Of a stretch of DNA of 64,000 nt, positions 48,880-59,497 are shown piece by piece. The notes under the pieces are model-generated. The model saw only the letters and a list, made by a program, of their open reading frames with translations, had not been told where the DNA came from and ran no database searches. The DNA is from Paenibacillus sp. FSL R7-0345 (GTDB taxonomy: Bacteria > Bacillota > Bacilli > Paenibacillales > Paenibacillaceae), in contig NZ_CP152002.1 of the NCBI RefSeq assembly GCF_038595055.1, forward strand, positions 2,462,501 to 2,526,500, read 5' to 3'. Numbering within the stretch: position 1 is the first letter of the stretch; every line of letters begins with the position of its first letter. The position numbers and the translations under genes are program-made.

Positions 48880-49077
48880 TTGAAAGGTACAGTAAAATGG
48901 TTTAACGCAGAAAAAGGTTACGGTTTTCTTCAGGTAGAAGGCGGCGAAGATGTATTCGTTCACTTCTCAGCAATCCAGGGCGACGGCTTCAAGACTTTGG
49001 ATGAAGGCCAAACGGTTGAATTCGACATCACTGACGGTAACCGCGGTCCACAGGCAGCTAACGTAGTTAAATTATAA
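48880..49077 (+). CDS. Cold-shock protein (CspA family)
   Basis: 65 residues, the standard length. [20 protein letters not shown] contains RNP1 (KGYGFLQV) and DVFVHFSAI is RNP2; these bind single-stranded RNA and DNA. The TTG start has AGGAGG about seven bases upstream. It is a single gene with its own promoter, a leader hairpin and a terminator. Likely an RNA chaperone, possibly cold-induced. Confidence 0.95.
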   Translation: MKGTVKWFNAEKGYGFLQVEGGEDVFVHFSAIQGDGFKTLDEGQTVEFDITDGNRGPQAANVVKL

Positions 49078-49166
49078 GACTCGGCTGGGCAGTTTAGCTT
49101 CAGCTACAATATATATTTGATTTATGGCAGGCACTTGCAAGAGTGGTAACCATTAACTTACAAAGC

Positions 49167-49197
49167 GCACAGTTCTTTCGGGAACTGTGTTTTTTTA
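49167..49197 (+). terminator. Terminator of the cold-shock gene
   Basis: CACAGTTC and GAACTGTG around TTTCGG with T7 on the plus strand. Confidence 0.9.
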
Positions 49198-49202
49198 TGC
49201 TT

Positions 49203-49248
49203 AACAGCCCTTTCAGAGTGCCACCGCTGGCGGACTGTAAGGGCTGTT
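49203..49248 (-). terminator. Large hairpin after the convergent MFS gene
   Basis: AACAGCCCTT (49203-49212) and AAGGGCTGTT (49239-49248) with an inner GCCAgcGGTGGC-like stem. On the minus strand the T tail is weak. Confidence 0.6.
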
Positions 49249-49260
49249 GCTGACCGAAGG

Positions 49261-50571
49261 CTATAGTGAAGCTTTTTGTGCCGGAATAGGCTCTGCGGGC
49301 AGTGGTGTGATAACACGCTCTGATTCCGGCGGAGCTGCGGGAAGCGCCTTTTTGCGGAAATAGCTCCGGGAAGGCCCCCCGATATCCAGCAGATGTTTGG
49401 TGAAAAAGCCGATGAAAGCAAGTACGGAGAACAGTGCAGCTACCAGATAGAAAATGCCGCGTCCCGCATCCTCGTAGATCAATCCGCCGAAGGTGCCGCT
49501 GAGCAGACCTGAAGCGCTGGACCAGACTACAGTGAATATAGCCAGCCCGGTTGCCCGGAGATGATCGGGAATGATTCTGGTAATATAGCGGATCGCCGTT
49601 ACAAAAAAGATACCGAATGAAATGCTGTGCAGGGCCTGAATCGCAATGATTGCGCCCGGATGGACAGCGAGTGACATGAACAGAAAGCGCAGGCCGTACA
49701 TGAGACTGGCAAAAGCGAGCAAAGGCAGCTCCTTGAACCGTTCACCGTATTTACTGAGCAGGAAGAAGATCGGAATCTCACTCAGCGCGGATGAGAGCAG
49801 TGCCCACCCGATTACGTCATCGCCGGCATCCATGCTTTTGAGGCTCAAGGTCAGAAAGGCTTCATTCATCCGGTGTCCGAGGGCCAGAATAAATACACAG
49901 CCGAAGAACCACAGCACTTCCTTTTGCAGTAAAATCTCTTTCAGTCCGCCGCTTTTGGCAGCAGCCTTGGCCGGAGAGCCGGTAGCGGCTTCATCCTCTG
50001 CAGTACGTTTTACATCCTTTAACCCTATAGAAATCAGCAGGGCTGCAACAATAATAACAATACATACGCCGATGCTGTACGAGGAGCCGAGCGCTCTCAG
50101 CACATATCCGATAGTCAGGGCAAAAAAGGAATAGCCCAGGGAGCCGAATACGCGGATTGCAATAAAATTCCGTCCATGCCGCTGGGCAACTTTTATCGCC
50201 ATGGTGTCCGCCAGAGGGAAAACAGGGTAATAGAAGAAGTAGAATAAGGATATTATAAGCATTACCGTGGAAAAACCAGTCGCTTTTGCCAGCATGATGG
50301 CGGAAACAAATTGCCCTGCCAGCAGAATAGCCATAATTTTTTTAATTGTTCCGAGCCGGTCGCTCATCATGCTCCAGAACAGATTGGACAAAATCGAAAT
50401 GAGCGGCCCGATGGAATACAGCAGACCTACCTGGGTGCTGCTGAAGCCGAGATGGGTGTAAAAGAGCGGGAAATAGGAGACAACCAGTACACTGGTGCCA
50501 AAAAGCGTGAAGATGAAGGAACGCAGCCAATTCTGATCACTATACTGGCCGCCGGTCCGTCCTGATTCCAT
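49261..50571 (-). CDS. MFS transporter (LacY/NupG-like MFS_1 group)
   Basis: 436 residues, twelve helices, no classical drug-efflux motif C. FTLFGTSVLVVSYFPLFYTHLGFSS...GLLYSIGPLISILSNLFWSMMSDRLG resembles the MFS_1-like group related to sugar and nucleoside/H+ symporters (B. subtilis YwbF). A polar linker between helices 6 and 7 is Ala/Lys-rich; the C-terminal tail is Pro-rich. Substrate unknown. Single gene, convergent with the cold-shock gene. Confidence 0.87.
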   Translation of the reverse strand: MESGRTGGQYSDQNWLRSFIFTLFGTSVLVVSYFPLFYTHLGFSSTQVGLLYSIGPLISILSNLFWSMMSDRLGTIKKIMAILLAGQFVSAIMLAKATGFSTVMLIISLFYFFYYPVFPLADTMAIKVAQRHGRNFIAIRVFGSLGYSFFALTIGYVLRALGSSYSIGVCIVIIVAALLISIGLKDVKRTAEDEAATGSPAKAAAKSGGLKEILLQKEVLWFFGCVFILALGHRMNEAFLTLSLKSMDAGDDVIGWALLSSALSEIPIFFLLSKYGERFKELPLLAFASLMYGLRFLFMSLAVHPGAIIAIQALHSISFGIFFVTAIRYITRIIPDHLRATGLAIFTVVWSSASGLLSGTFGGLIYEDAGRGIFYLVAALFSVLAFIGFFTKHLLDIGGPSRSYFRKKALPAAPPESERVITPLPAEPIPAQKASL

Positions 50572-50759
50572 GTGTTTGCACTCCTTGGGGTATCAAATAC
50601 GCTCAGTATAGCATAAAGACTGTACCAGATGTTTGTAAAAAGTTTATTAAAATGGAGTGATTTCTGAATTTTTCAAGGTTTTGCGAAAGTGATATTGTTG
50701 TTTGTACAAAAACGTTCCGCATATTATAATAATGATGATTTGGATAAGGAGACAACAAT

Positions 50760-51857
50760 GTGGAGGCACTGTCATTGAATGAACTTGAGCAAGGCCGTAA
50801 CCTAAGCCCGCGTGGCCCGATAGGGCTTATGAGCCGGGTTTACAAGTACGTGCTGCCGGAAGTGCGGGAGTGTCTGCACTCCTGGCGTGAGGATGCAGAA
50901 GGGATTCCCGATCCCGAGCTCCGGAAACAAGCGCTTGCCAGCATTGAAACCAAACAGTTTCATTGCGAAGGCGGCGGAATTTATGCTGCCGGCAATTTGT
51001 CGATGAGACATATACTGATTCCGCTTATTGTCGCCTATCAAACGATCAGTGATTATCTGGATAATCTGTGTGACCGCAGCACCTCGCTGGATCCGGCCGA
51101 TTTCAGGCTGCTGCATCAATCGATGCTGGATGCCATTACTCCGGATGCCGAGCCTGTCAATTACTACGCGCTTCGCAGCGAGCAGAATGACGGCGGCTAT
51201 CTGCACAGGCTGGTTCGTAAGTGCCAGGAGATGACGGCGCTTTTACCCGGTTATGCGGCAGCAGCAGGTGAGATCTATGATCTGGCTGTGCTGTATACAG
51301 ACCTTCAGGTGTACAAGCATATCCGCCCTGAGCTCAGGGAAGATGCCCTGAAGGAGTGGTGGGCTGTGGAAGGCAAGCGTGCCCCTCATCTGGAATGGAA
51401 TGAATTTGCAGCGGCAACCGGTTCAACGCTGGGGGTGTTTATGCTGTTTCTGTCAGCGTGCGATCCCCGTCTGAACAAGCCGAAAGCGGCTTTGATCCGT
51501 GCTGCGTACTTTCCGCATGTCTGCGGGCTGCATATTATGCTTGATTATCTCATTGACCAGGACGAAGACCGGGCCGGCGGTGACCTCAATTTCTGCAATT
51601 ATTACGACAATACTGATACCATGCTGAATCGGATTGCTTCCATTGTGGAGTGGGCCCGCAAAGATGTCCGGAATCTGCCTGAGAACTCTATGCATCGGAT
51701 GGTTATCGAGGGGCTTCTGGCACTTTATTTATCCGATCCAAAAGTCAGCGAACAGCGGGAGGTTCGTTCAGTATCCAAACGCCTGATGAGAAGAAGTCCG
51801 CTTACCCGGCTATTCTTTTTCGTCAACAGCCGCTGGATCCGCAAGCACATGTACTAA
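50760..51857 (+). CDS. ytpB: Tetraprenyl-beta-curcumene synthase (YtpB-like)
   Basis: 365 residues, all-helical terpene synthase of the DUF2600/YtpB family. The Asp-rich site AYQTISDYLDNLCDRST (about residues 92-108) is the family's metal and diphosphate site; LIDQDEDRAGGDLNFCNYYDN is the second conserved region. In B. subtilis YtpB cyclises C35 heptaprenyl diphosphate to tetraprenyl-beta-curcumene, a precursor of spore-linked sesquarterpenes. GTG 50760 has AAGGAG eight bases upstream; the overlapping ATG at 50758 is out of frame. No partner cyclase (SqhC) is in the window. Confidence 0.93.
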   Translation: MEALSLNELEQGRNLSPRGPIGLMSRVYKYVLPEVRECLHSWREDAEGIPDPELRKQALASIETKQFHCEGGGIYAAGNLSMRHILIPLIVAYQTISDYLDNLCDRSTSLDPADFRLLHQSMLDAITPDAEPVNYYALRSEQNDGGYLHRLVRKCQEMTALLPGYAAAAGEIYDLAVLYTDLQVYKHIRPELREDALKEWWAVEGKRAPHLEWNEFAAATGSTLGVFMLFLSACDPRLNKPKAALIRAAYFPHVCGLHIMLDYLIDQDEDRAGGDLNFCNYYDNTDTMLNRIASIVEWARKDVRNLPENSMHRMVIEGLLALYLSDPKVSEQREVRSVSKRLMRRSPLTRLFFFVNSRWIRKHMY

Positions 51858-51922
51858 GGCTGTGAGGCTTCATTCCCGTTTACGGGAGCATGCTTCGCAC
51901 AATTTAAGGAGGAACTAACAGG

Positions 51923-52894
51923 ATGACAAACGTAAAAAAAATCGCAGTACTAACCAGTGGTGGAGACTCACAGGGCATGAACGCGGCTGTCCGCGCGGTT
52001 GTGCGCAGCGCAATCTTTTATGGTATTGAAGTATACGGAATCCAGCGCGGCTACCAGGGCCTGTTGAACCGTGATATTTTCCCGATGGATCTGCGCAGTG
52101 TAGGTGATATTATCCAGCGCGGCGGTACGATTCTGCAATCGGCACGCTGTCTGGAGTTCATCAAACCGGAAGGCCAGCAGAAGGGTGCGGACATCCTGAA
52201 TGAAATGGGCATCGACGGTCTGGTAGTTATCGGCGGTGACGGTTCTTATCAAGGCGCCAACAAGCTTAGCAAGCTTGGTATCAAGACAATGGCTCTGCCG
52301 GGAACTATTGATAACGACATCTCCTTCACAGACTACACCATTGGTTTTGATACAGCGGTAGGTGTTGTTGTGGATGCCATTAATAAGCTCCGCGACACCA
52401 TGTCCTCCCATGAGCGTTCTTCTATTGTTGAAGTAATGGGCCGCCACTGTGGGGATATCGCTCTGCATGCAGGTCTTGCTTCCGGGGCTGAAACAATTCT
52501 TGTGCCGGAAATGCCATATGATCTGAATGAAGTAGCAGACCGGATGAAGGATAACTTCACAAAAGGAAAACGCCACAGTATCGTGATTGTTGCTGAAGGC
52601 GTCGGCAAAGGCGAGGATGTAGCCCAGGCGCTTAAAGACCGCCATGCTTCACTCGACGCCCGCGTAACGGTGCTGGGACACATCCAGCGCGGCGGAACGC
52701 CGACTCCGGCTGACCGTAACCTGGCAAGCCGTCTCGGTGACTTCGCCGTGCGTAAGCTGATTGAAGGCGAATCTGCCAAAGCCTGCGGAATTATTAAAGG
52801 CGAATTGACAATTACTGATATTGATACTGTAGTAAATACGAAGAAGGCTTTCGATACTGAATTGTACGAATTGGCTTCCCGTCTCTCTCAATAA
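51923..52894 (+). CDS. pfkA: ATP-dependent 6-phosphofructokinase
   Basis: 323 residues, the bacterial homotetramer length. VLTSGGDSQGMNAAVRA binds ATP (GGDSQGMN where most bacterial enzymes have GGDAPGMN), VVIGGDGSYQGA and ALPGTIDNDISFTDYTIGFDTA carry the catalytic Asp residues, MGRHCGDIALHAGLASGAE and HIQRGGTPTPADR form the substrate and effector sites. The usual neighbours accA/accD and pyk are not here: ytpB precedes and a MATE pump follows on the other strand. This may be one of two pfk genes. AAGGAGG lies upstream of the ATG. Confidence 0.94.
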   Translation: MTNVKKIAVLTSGGDSQGMNAAVRAVVRSAIFYGIEVYGIQRGYQGLLNRDIFPMDLRSVGDIIQRGGTILQSARCLEFIKPEGQQKGADILNEMGIDGLVVIGGDGSYQGANKLSKLGIKTMALPGTIDNDISFTDYTIGFDTAVGVVVDAINKLRDTMSSHERSSIVEVMGRHCGDIALHAGLASGAETILVPEMPYDLNEVADRMKDNFTKGKRHSIVIVAEGVGKGEDVAQALKDRHASLDARVTVLGHIQRGGTPTPADRNLASRLGDFAVRKLIEGESAKACGIIKGELTITDIDTVVNTKKAFDTELYELASRLSQ

Positions 52895-52912
52895 CATCAT
52901 AATAGATTACAT

Positions 52913-52937
52913 CCGCCTAGGAATAGGCGGTTTTTTA
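52913..52937 (+). terminator. Terminator after pfkA
   Basis: CCGCCTA and TAGGCGG around GGAA, followed by T6. A second palindrome ATTTCCGGA/TCCGGAAAT lies directly downstream (52939-52962). Confidence 0.88.
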
Positions 52938-52967
52938 CATTTCCGGAACAAATCCGGAAATGTAAAG

Positions 52968-53010
52968 ACGGCCCATTCCTTCCCGGGGGACCGGTGGAGG
53001 ACTGGGCCGT
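52968..53010 (-). terminator. Hairpin after the MATE gene
   Basis: ACGGCCCATTCC and GGACTGGGCCGT pair with one mismatch, with an inner CCGG stem. T tail on the minus strand is short (CTTTACATTT). Confidence 0.6.
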
Positions 53011-53033
53011 TGCAGTGATGGTTAGCCGGTGAT

Positions 53034-54392
53034 TTACCCGGTTGCCGAGGCGGAGAATCTCCGCTGAACTTTCATGAGCCGTGCCAGCAGCAGAATGGCT
53101 CCGATTGCCAGGCCGGCAATCAGCCCGACCCAGTAGCCGTAAGCACCCATGTCTGAATAGGTAGCAAGCAGGTAACCGGTAGGAAGCCCAATTACCCAAT
53201 AAGCAATGAAGCAGATGATAAAGGCGGGATTGACATCCTTGTAGCCTCTTAGTACGCCTTGAGTCGGTGTGGCGATGGCGTCGGAAATCTGGAAGAAGAT
53301 TGCGTAAATCAGGAAGTGCTGAATCAGGGCAATAACCTCAGATTCATCTGAGTAGAGACCGGCCACATGGCTGCCGGCGAACAGCAGGATGAGTGCCGTA
53401 AGCAGGGATAGGGCAGCAGCGGTACCGATGCCCATAATACTGTACTGGCGGGCGTCCTTCAACCTGCCGGACCCGCTCTCAAAGCCGACGAGAATGGTTA
53501 AGCTCATGCAGATGCTCAGCGGAATCATGTATAAAGTCGACGCGAAATTAATGGCTGCCTGATGGGCGGCTATCGTTACGGTATCAAAGCGGCTCATCAG
53601 CAGTGTCACAGCTGAGAATACAGCCGTTTCGAAAAAGATGGAGAACCCGATTGGCACGCCAATCTTAAGAAGCTCCTTGAAGCTGCTTAAGGATATCCCA
53701 TAGAATTTGCGGAACAGCTGGAGGCTCTTGAACGGGTCATACCGGTAAATAAAATGCAGGGCAACTGCAAAAATAACCCAATAGGTTATCGCCGAGGCGA
53801 CACCGGCTCCAACACCGCCCATCTGAGGGAAGCCGAACTTCCCGAAGATCAGCAGATAATTCAGGCCGACATTGACCGGAAGGGCAATTAGCGTAATCAG
53901 CATCGAGATACGGGTCTGGCCCAGGGCATCAATGGTGCTGCGCAGCACGGTATAACCGAACAGCGGGATAATACCGATTGAAATGGCGCAGAGGAAGCGG
54001 AAGGCGATATCCCGGACCTGCGGCTCCAGATTCATGAAATTTAACACAGGAGACAGAACAAGGCTGCCCGCCGCCAGTACAAGGAGTGAGATCAGTAAAG
54101 AAAGCCAGATCCCCTGGGTAACCTGATAGGATACATCTTTATTTTTTCGGCTGCCGATCAGGTGGGAGACGATCGGGGTTATCCCCATCAGAATTCCGCT
54201 GAGACCGGTTTGGATCGGAATCCACAGGCTCGTGCCGATTGCTACACCGGCAAGGTCATTAGTGCCGAATTTGCCGGACATATTGGTATCGAAGAAGGTA
54301 ATGGCTGATAAAGCAATCTGGGTAATAAGGATCGGAAAAAGAATATGTAAGAACTGCCCGGCCTTTTGTTTAAGGGAATATGTTTGTTTCAT
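53034..54392 (-). CDS. MATE-family efflux transporter
   Basis: 452 residues, twelve hydrophobic helices in two similar halves. LFPILITQIALSAITFFDTNMSGKFG at the start and GVPIGFSIFFETAVFSAVTLLMSRF in the second half are MATE (NorM-type) motifs. It exchanges Na+ or H+ for cationic drugs or metabolites. Single gene on the minus strand, convergent with pfkA. No special regulator is near. Confidence 0.92.
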   Translation of the reverse strand: MKQTYSLKQKAGQFLHILFPILITQIALSAITFFDTNMSGKFGTNDLAGVAIGTSLWIPIQTGLSGILMGITPIVSHLIGSRKNKDVSYQVTQGIWLSLLISLLVLAAGSLVLSPVLNFMNLEPQVRDIAFRFLCAISIGIIPLFGYTVLRSTIDALGQTRISMLITLIALPVNVGLNYLLIFGKFGFPQMGGVGAGVASAITYWVIFAVALHFIYRYDPFKSLQLFRKFYGISLSSFKELLKIGVPIGFSIFFETAVFSAVTLLMSRFDTVTIAAHQAAINFASTLYMIPLSICMSLTILVGFESGSGRLKDARQYSIMGIGTAAALSLLTALILLFAGSHVAGLYSDESEVIALIQHFLIYAIFFQISDAIATPTQGVLRGYKDVNPAFIICFIAYWVIGLPTGYLLATYSDMGAYGYWVGLIAGLAIGAILLLARLMKVQRRFSASATG

Positions 54393-54431
54393 GGATTAGC
54401 TGCCTCATTCTGATAAGATTTTGTTCAGGAA

Positions 54432-54455
54432 AAGACCCGGCATTCGCCGGGTCTT
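54432..54455 (-). terminator. Terminator of the DUF4015 gene
   Basis: AAGACCCGG and GCCGGGTCTT around a five-base loop; on the minus strand followed by TTCC after TCTTTT. Confidence 0.85.
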
Positions 54456-54500
54456 GAATCCGCTTAGCAGTCGGATAGGATGGATATGATAGCTGTAATA

Positions 54501-55727
54501 TTATTGCTCGTAATCAACATCTGAGGTGTAACGGTTGTTGGCGTTCCACAGCAGGAATTCCTCTATATTCTCATCTTTAAGCGCTCGGATCTGATCTTCA
54601 ACCTGCTGTTTGCCGTATTTGATGAAATGACCGCTTCCCAGCCAGCTGGCGGTGAAGTCCTGAATCCATGGACGGATAACCGGTTTGAAGCTGCCCAGCG
54701 GATCCAGCTTCTTATGGGTATCTACCATGGAGCCCTTAATAGTAGCATACGGATCTTTATCAGGGTCCTTTACATCGAACCATCCGGTGGAATAATGGCT
54801 TGGATAAACCATAGGGCTGATCACATCGACGTTCTTGGAAATTTTAACGAAATCCTGGCCGATGCCTTCAGCTGCAGGCACAGATGCCGCATATCCGAAA
54901 ATGTCAACAGACACTCTGACTCCCAGCGGAGCAAGCTCAGCCTTGGCATATTTAACGAAGTCAGCAATGATTTCGACGCGCGGACGGTCGCTTTTGGTAT
55001 ATTTTAGCGTATCAGCACGCTTCTCAAAGCCTTCAGGGAAACGGACGTAGTCGAACTGGATCTCTTTAAACCCGAGCTTGGCTGCTTCCTTGGCTATATC
55101 CACATTGTATTTCCATACATCTTCATTATAAGGGTTAACGAAGCTGTCGCCGCCCTTGTTCTTCCAAACGCTGCCGTCAGTATTGACAAAAGATAATTCC
55201 GGGTGGTTCTTAGCCAGTACAGAATCCTTAAACACAACGATACGGGCAATCGGGTATACTTCATGCTCCTTCAGCCGTGTCATAAGCTTGTTGATATCAC
55301 CGATGAAGTTCTGGGGAGTGCCCATTTCCTGCAGTTCAGCGTTGTCTGTTTTGTATGTGATGTATCCGGCGTCATCTTTAATGTCGATAACCATCGAATT
55401 CAGCTCACTTTTATCAAGCAGGGCAAGCAGTTGCTCCATCCGGGAGCCGCCCGCGCTGTAGGCTGTTACATAGATACCTTTGACCTTGGGCGCATCAGGC
55501 TGCGGGTCAGTATGAAGTGCACTATCCGCTGCAGGTGTGGCGCTTGGAGCAGGGGAAGCTGATGCATTGCCGGCTGCCGTATTCGTGGCAGCGGATCCGG
55601 CTTGTTCTGCGGTGATTGGCGGGTTAGCGGCTGATTTCAGGGTTGCTGAAACGTCTGCTTCATGTCCGCCGGACTGGACGCCAACGCCTCCCAGAGCCAT
55701 CATAAGTAGTGCCCAGGTGATATTCAT
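54501..55727 (-). CDS. Secreted putative glycoside hydrolase (DUF4015)
   Basis: 408 residues. A weak signal or anchor (ITWALLMMALGGVGVQ), a low-complexity Ala/Ser/Thr/Pro linker (about 25-75), then a TIM-barrel domain. KGIYVTAYSAGG, NSMVIDIKDDAGYITY, GFKEIQFDYVRFPEG and VDIFGYAA match DUF4015, related to GH13-like and GH114-like barrels; candidate acids are the Asp residues of VIDIKDD and QFDYVRFP. The C-terminal WIQDF and EEFLLWNANNRY complete the barrel. Likely wall or exopolysaccharide processing. Substrate unknown. Confidence 0.87.
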   Translation of the reverse strand: MNITWALLMMALGGVGVQSGGHEADVSATLKSAANPPITAEQAGSAATNTAAGNASASPAPSATPAADSALHTDPQPDAPKVKGIYVTAYSAGGSRMEQLLALLDKSELNSMVIDIKDDAGYITYKTDNAELQEMGTPQNFIGDINKLMTRLKEHEVYPIARIVVFKDSVLAKNHPELSFVNTDGSVWKNKGGDSFVNPYNEDVWKYNVDIAKEAAKLGFKEIQFDYVRFPEGFEKRADTLKYTKSDRPRVEIIADFVKYAKAELAPLGVRVSVDIFGYAASVPAAEGIGQDFVKISKNVDVISPMVYPSHYSTGWFDVKDPDKDPYATIKGSMVDTHKKLDPLGSFKPVIRPWIQDFTASWLGSGHFIKYGKQQVEDQIRALKDENIEEFLLWNANNRYTSDVDYEQ

Positions 55728-55897
55728 TGTGTTTTCTCTCCCTTTATGTACATTCCTTTAAAGTATAATGGAACGGCAGCATTCAAAAAGAACAGACTTG
55801 TAACAATCCGTTTAATTTTCGGAAGCCAGGATATTTACCGTCCTTTGTGTTTTTAAACGGTCTGTACAGATTCTAAACCTCCATATTAAAAGTAAAT

Positions 55898-55933
55898 GCC
55901 GCCCGGAGCAGCGTTTAGCTGGCTCAGGGCGGC
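55898..55933 (-). terminator. Terminator of the 64-residue protein gene
   Basis: On the minus strand GCCGCCCTGAGC pairs with GCTCCGGGCGGC, followed by ATTTACTTTT. Confidence 0.75.
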
Positions 55934-55963
55934 AACAATCAACTTGCCGTTAAGCGGTCGTGC

Positions 55964-56158
55964 TTATTGAAGGTACGCAGAATTCTGATGTTCACAAATG
56001 CTGTAGTGGATGATATCCATGGCATCCGCCGGTTCCAGAATGCTTAAACCGTCGCGCAGTACGATTACTGAATTCAGTTCGTCCTGCTTGAGAAACGGCA
56101 TCATATCGGGATACCACCTCATGACGATTGCTGACAGTTTTACCGTTTCCATTTCCAT
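55964..56158 (-). CDS. Small protein of unknown function
   Basis: 64 residues: MEMETVKLSAIVMRWYPDMM, then LKQDELNSVIVLRDGLSILE and a C-terminal DAMDIIHYSICEHQNSAYLQ. No membrane helix, one Cys. ATG 56158 has GGAAAGGGTGA about seven bases upstream; the longer frame to 56260 has no site. It stands alone with its own terminator. I do not recognise a family. Confidence 0.65.
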   Translation of the reverse strand: MEMETVKLSAIVMRWYPDMMPFLKQDELNSVIVLRDGLSILEPADAMDIIHYSICEHQNSAYLQ

Positions 56159-56320
56159 AAGAGTCACCCTTTCCTTTTTCGAATGGTACTGAAGTGTTAA
56201 TTCAGGGAACATCCGTAAAGCGAAGTGCCTGGAAAAAAGAGGGTAAAGCACAATCCTCATGAAATTATAAGATCCTGCGTGAGTCTAATATATCACAATT
56301 TTAAAATACGCGCATTTCTT

Positions 56321-57154
56321 TCAGTTGGATCTTCTCCGGAAGGAACCCATAACGCCTACAGTTTCCACAATATTGACAAAGGCCTGCGGGTCGCTGGCTT
56401 TGATAATCCGTCTGAGCTCTGCGAGTTCATAACGTGTCGTCACTGTCATTAGCATGTCCCGTTCAATATGAGAATAAGCACCTTCGGTTTTTATTTTGGT
56501 GACACCGCGCTGCAGCGGGAGAAGCTGCTCAAGCAGCTCTTCGGTACGGGTTGTTACAATATATACGGTAACCTTGATGTGGCTGACGTGAATCAGATCG
56601 ACAACCTTACCGGTGACATAAATGGATACCATGGAGGCCAGCGCCAGGTTCCAGTTATCATCGAAATAGGCGGCAGCCAGAATCACCAATCCGTTTAGTG
56701 CAACCAATATATTCCCGATTGGAAAGTCGCGGTAACGGGTAATAATTGAACCGAGGATATCAAAGCCGCCGGAGGATCCGCCCATACGGAAGGAGATGCC
56801 GGCGCCTACGCCAACGAGCACCCCGCCGAACACAGAGGCCAGAAGCATATCAGAAGCAACAGTGACTTCCGGTATAAGGGCCATCAGCCAGGTGGTGGAG
56901 CCGACAGAAAGGATGCTGAGAATAATAAATCTCCGTCCCAGCTGAAACCAGCCGGCTGCAAGCAGCGGTATATTGAAGAGCAGATACAAAAGGCTGATAT
57001 TGAACGGAGTAAAGTAACCGACCAGCATGGCCAGACCGGAGACCCCTCCGCTTAGCAGCCTGTGGGGGATCAAAAACAGGTTGAATCCGCAGGCAATCAG
57101 CGCTGAGCCGAAGATTACAGCAAGGCAGCTGCCGATTTGTCTTAGTTTTAACAA
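56321..57154 (-). CDS. YitT/DUF2179 membrane protein
   Basis: About 277 residues. Five or six N-terminal membrane helices with SGGVSGLAMLVGYFTPFNISLLYLLFNIPLL and GAGISFRMGGSSGGFDILGSII, then a cytosolic DUF2179 domain (about 220-275: VTKIKTEGAYSHIERDMLMTVTTRYEL). This is the YitT family, common in several copies in Bacillaceae, with unknown function. TTG 57154 follows AGAGGTGA by five bases; the GTG at 57163 overlaps that site. It is divergent from the helicase gene. Confidence 0.9.
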   Translation of the reverse strand: MLKLRQIGSCLAVIFGSALIACGFNLFLIPHRLLSGGVSGLAMLVGYFTPFNISLLYLLFNIPLLAAGWFQLGRRFIILSILSVGSTTWLMALIPEVTVASDMLLASVFGGVLVGVGAGISFRMGGSSGGFDILGSIITRYRDFPIGNILVALNGLVILAAAYFDDNWNLALASMVSIYVTGKVVDLIHVSHIKVTVYIVTTRTEELLEQLLPLQRGVTKIKTEGAYSHIERDMLMTVTTRYELAELRRIIKASDPQAFVNIVETVGVMGSFRRRSN

Positions 57155-57224
57155 GTGTTTCACCTCTGACGTGTAATGTAAGTAATGAAAGTAAGGAATA
57201 CACTGGTATTCCTAATTGGGTTTG

Positions 57225-57233
57225 TGATATAAT
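57225..57233 (+). promoter_or_regulatory. Extended -10 promoter of the DEAD-box helicase
   Basis: TGATATAAT (57225-57233) is a perfect extended -10 with no clear -35. Transcription from here would give a leader of about 230 bases before the helicase start; the leader has no recognised gene and may carry cold-responsive structure. Confidence 0.6.
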
Positions 57234-57470
57234 GTATAGGATATTCTTGAGTAGAACGTTACAATGGTATTTTTGCATTGCTTCGGATGTGAAGCTACAA
57301 TTGTTCAGGTCTTTAACCGGCCCTGATCTTACGGACATATTTTCGTCCCATACGCGTAAACCCATGCAGAGATTACGGCATGATTGGACAGCCTATAAAG
57401 GTGTTTACCGCTACTTAAGAATACAGATAAGCATGTGGAATGTCCACTGTATAGAAGGAGCATGAATAAT

Positions 57471-59120
<1,650 letters not shown>

Positions 59121-59146
59121 GCAGCAGCCGGTATTACGGCATTAAG

Positions 59147-59184
59147 AAGGCGAGAACCGTTCTGCGGTTCTCGCCTTTTTTTTG
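59147..59184 (+). terminator. Terminator of the helicase gene
   Basis: AAGGCGAGAACCG and CGGTTCTCGCCTT form a 13-bp stem around TTCTG, followed by T8. Confidence 0.93.
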
Positions 59185-59219
59185 AACAAATATAATGTAG
59201 GTCAGGAATGTTCTGTTGA

Positions 59220-59318
59220 TTAAACCATGAATGTGCGGGTGATGATGACAAGCAGGATGAACAGGACCAGAATGGTGCCGGTGGAAGTCCAGAGGCCGTA
59301 GCCGACAGGTGTGGACAT
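59220..59318 (-). CDS. YjcZ-type small membrane peptide (second copy)
   Basis: 32 residues: MSTPVGYGLWTSTGTILVLF and then ILLVIITRTFMV. It shares the core TSTG-x-ILVLFILLVII with the peptide at 2037-2138, so the two are paralogues. AAAGGAGG precedes the ATG. One membrane helix; role unknown, the family being linked to sporulation in Bacillus. It is convergent with the helicase gene. Confidence 0.8.
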   Translation of the reverse strand: MSTPVGYGLWTSTGTILVLFILLVIITRTFMV

Positions 59319-59497
59319 AGGGGTTAACCTCCTTTAAATAAGGTTGTTTCAGGGGTACGCTCCTAATATATGGACATTTCGTCAACACTGCATAGACCTT
59401 TACCCGGATTCACAAGAAATGGGCGCTGGAAAAGTCCGGGGTAAATAGGTTATAGTTAAGATACGCAGTATGCGCGAGACAGACAGGAGGAAGGGAA

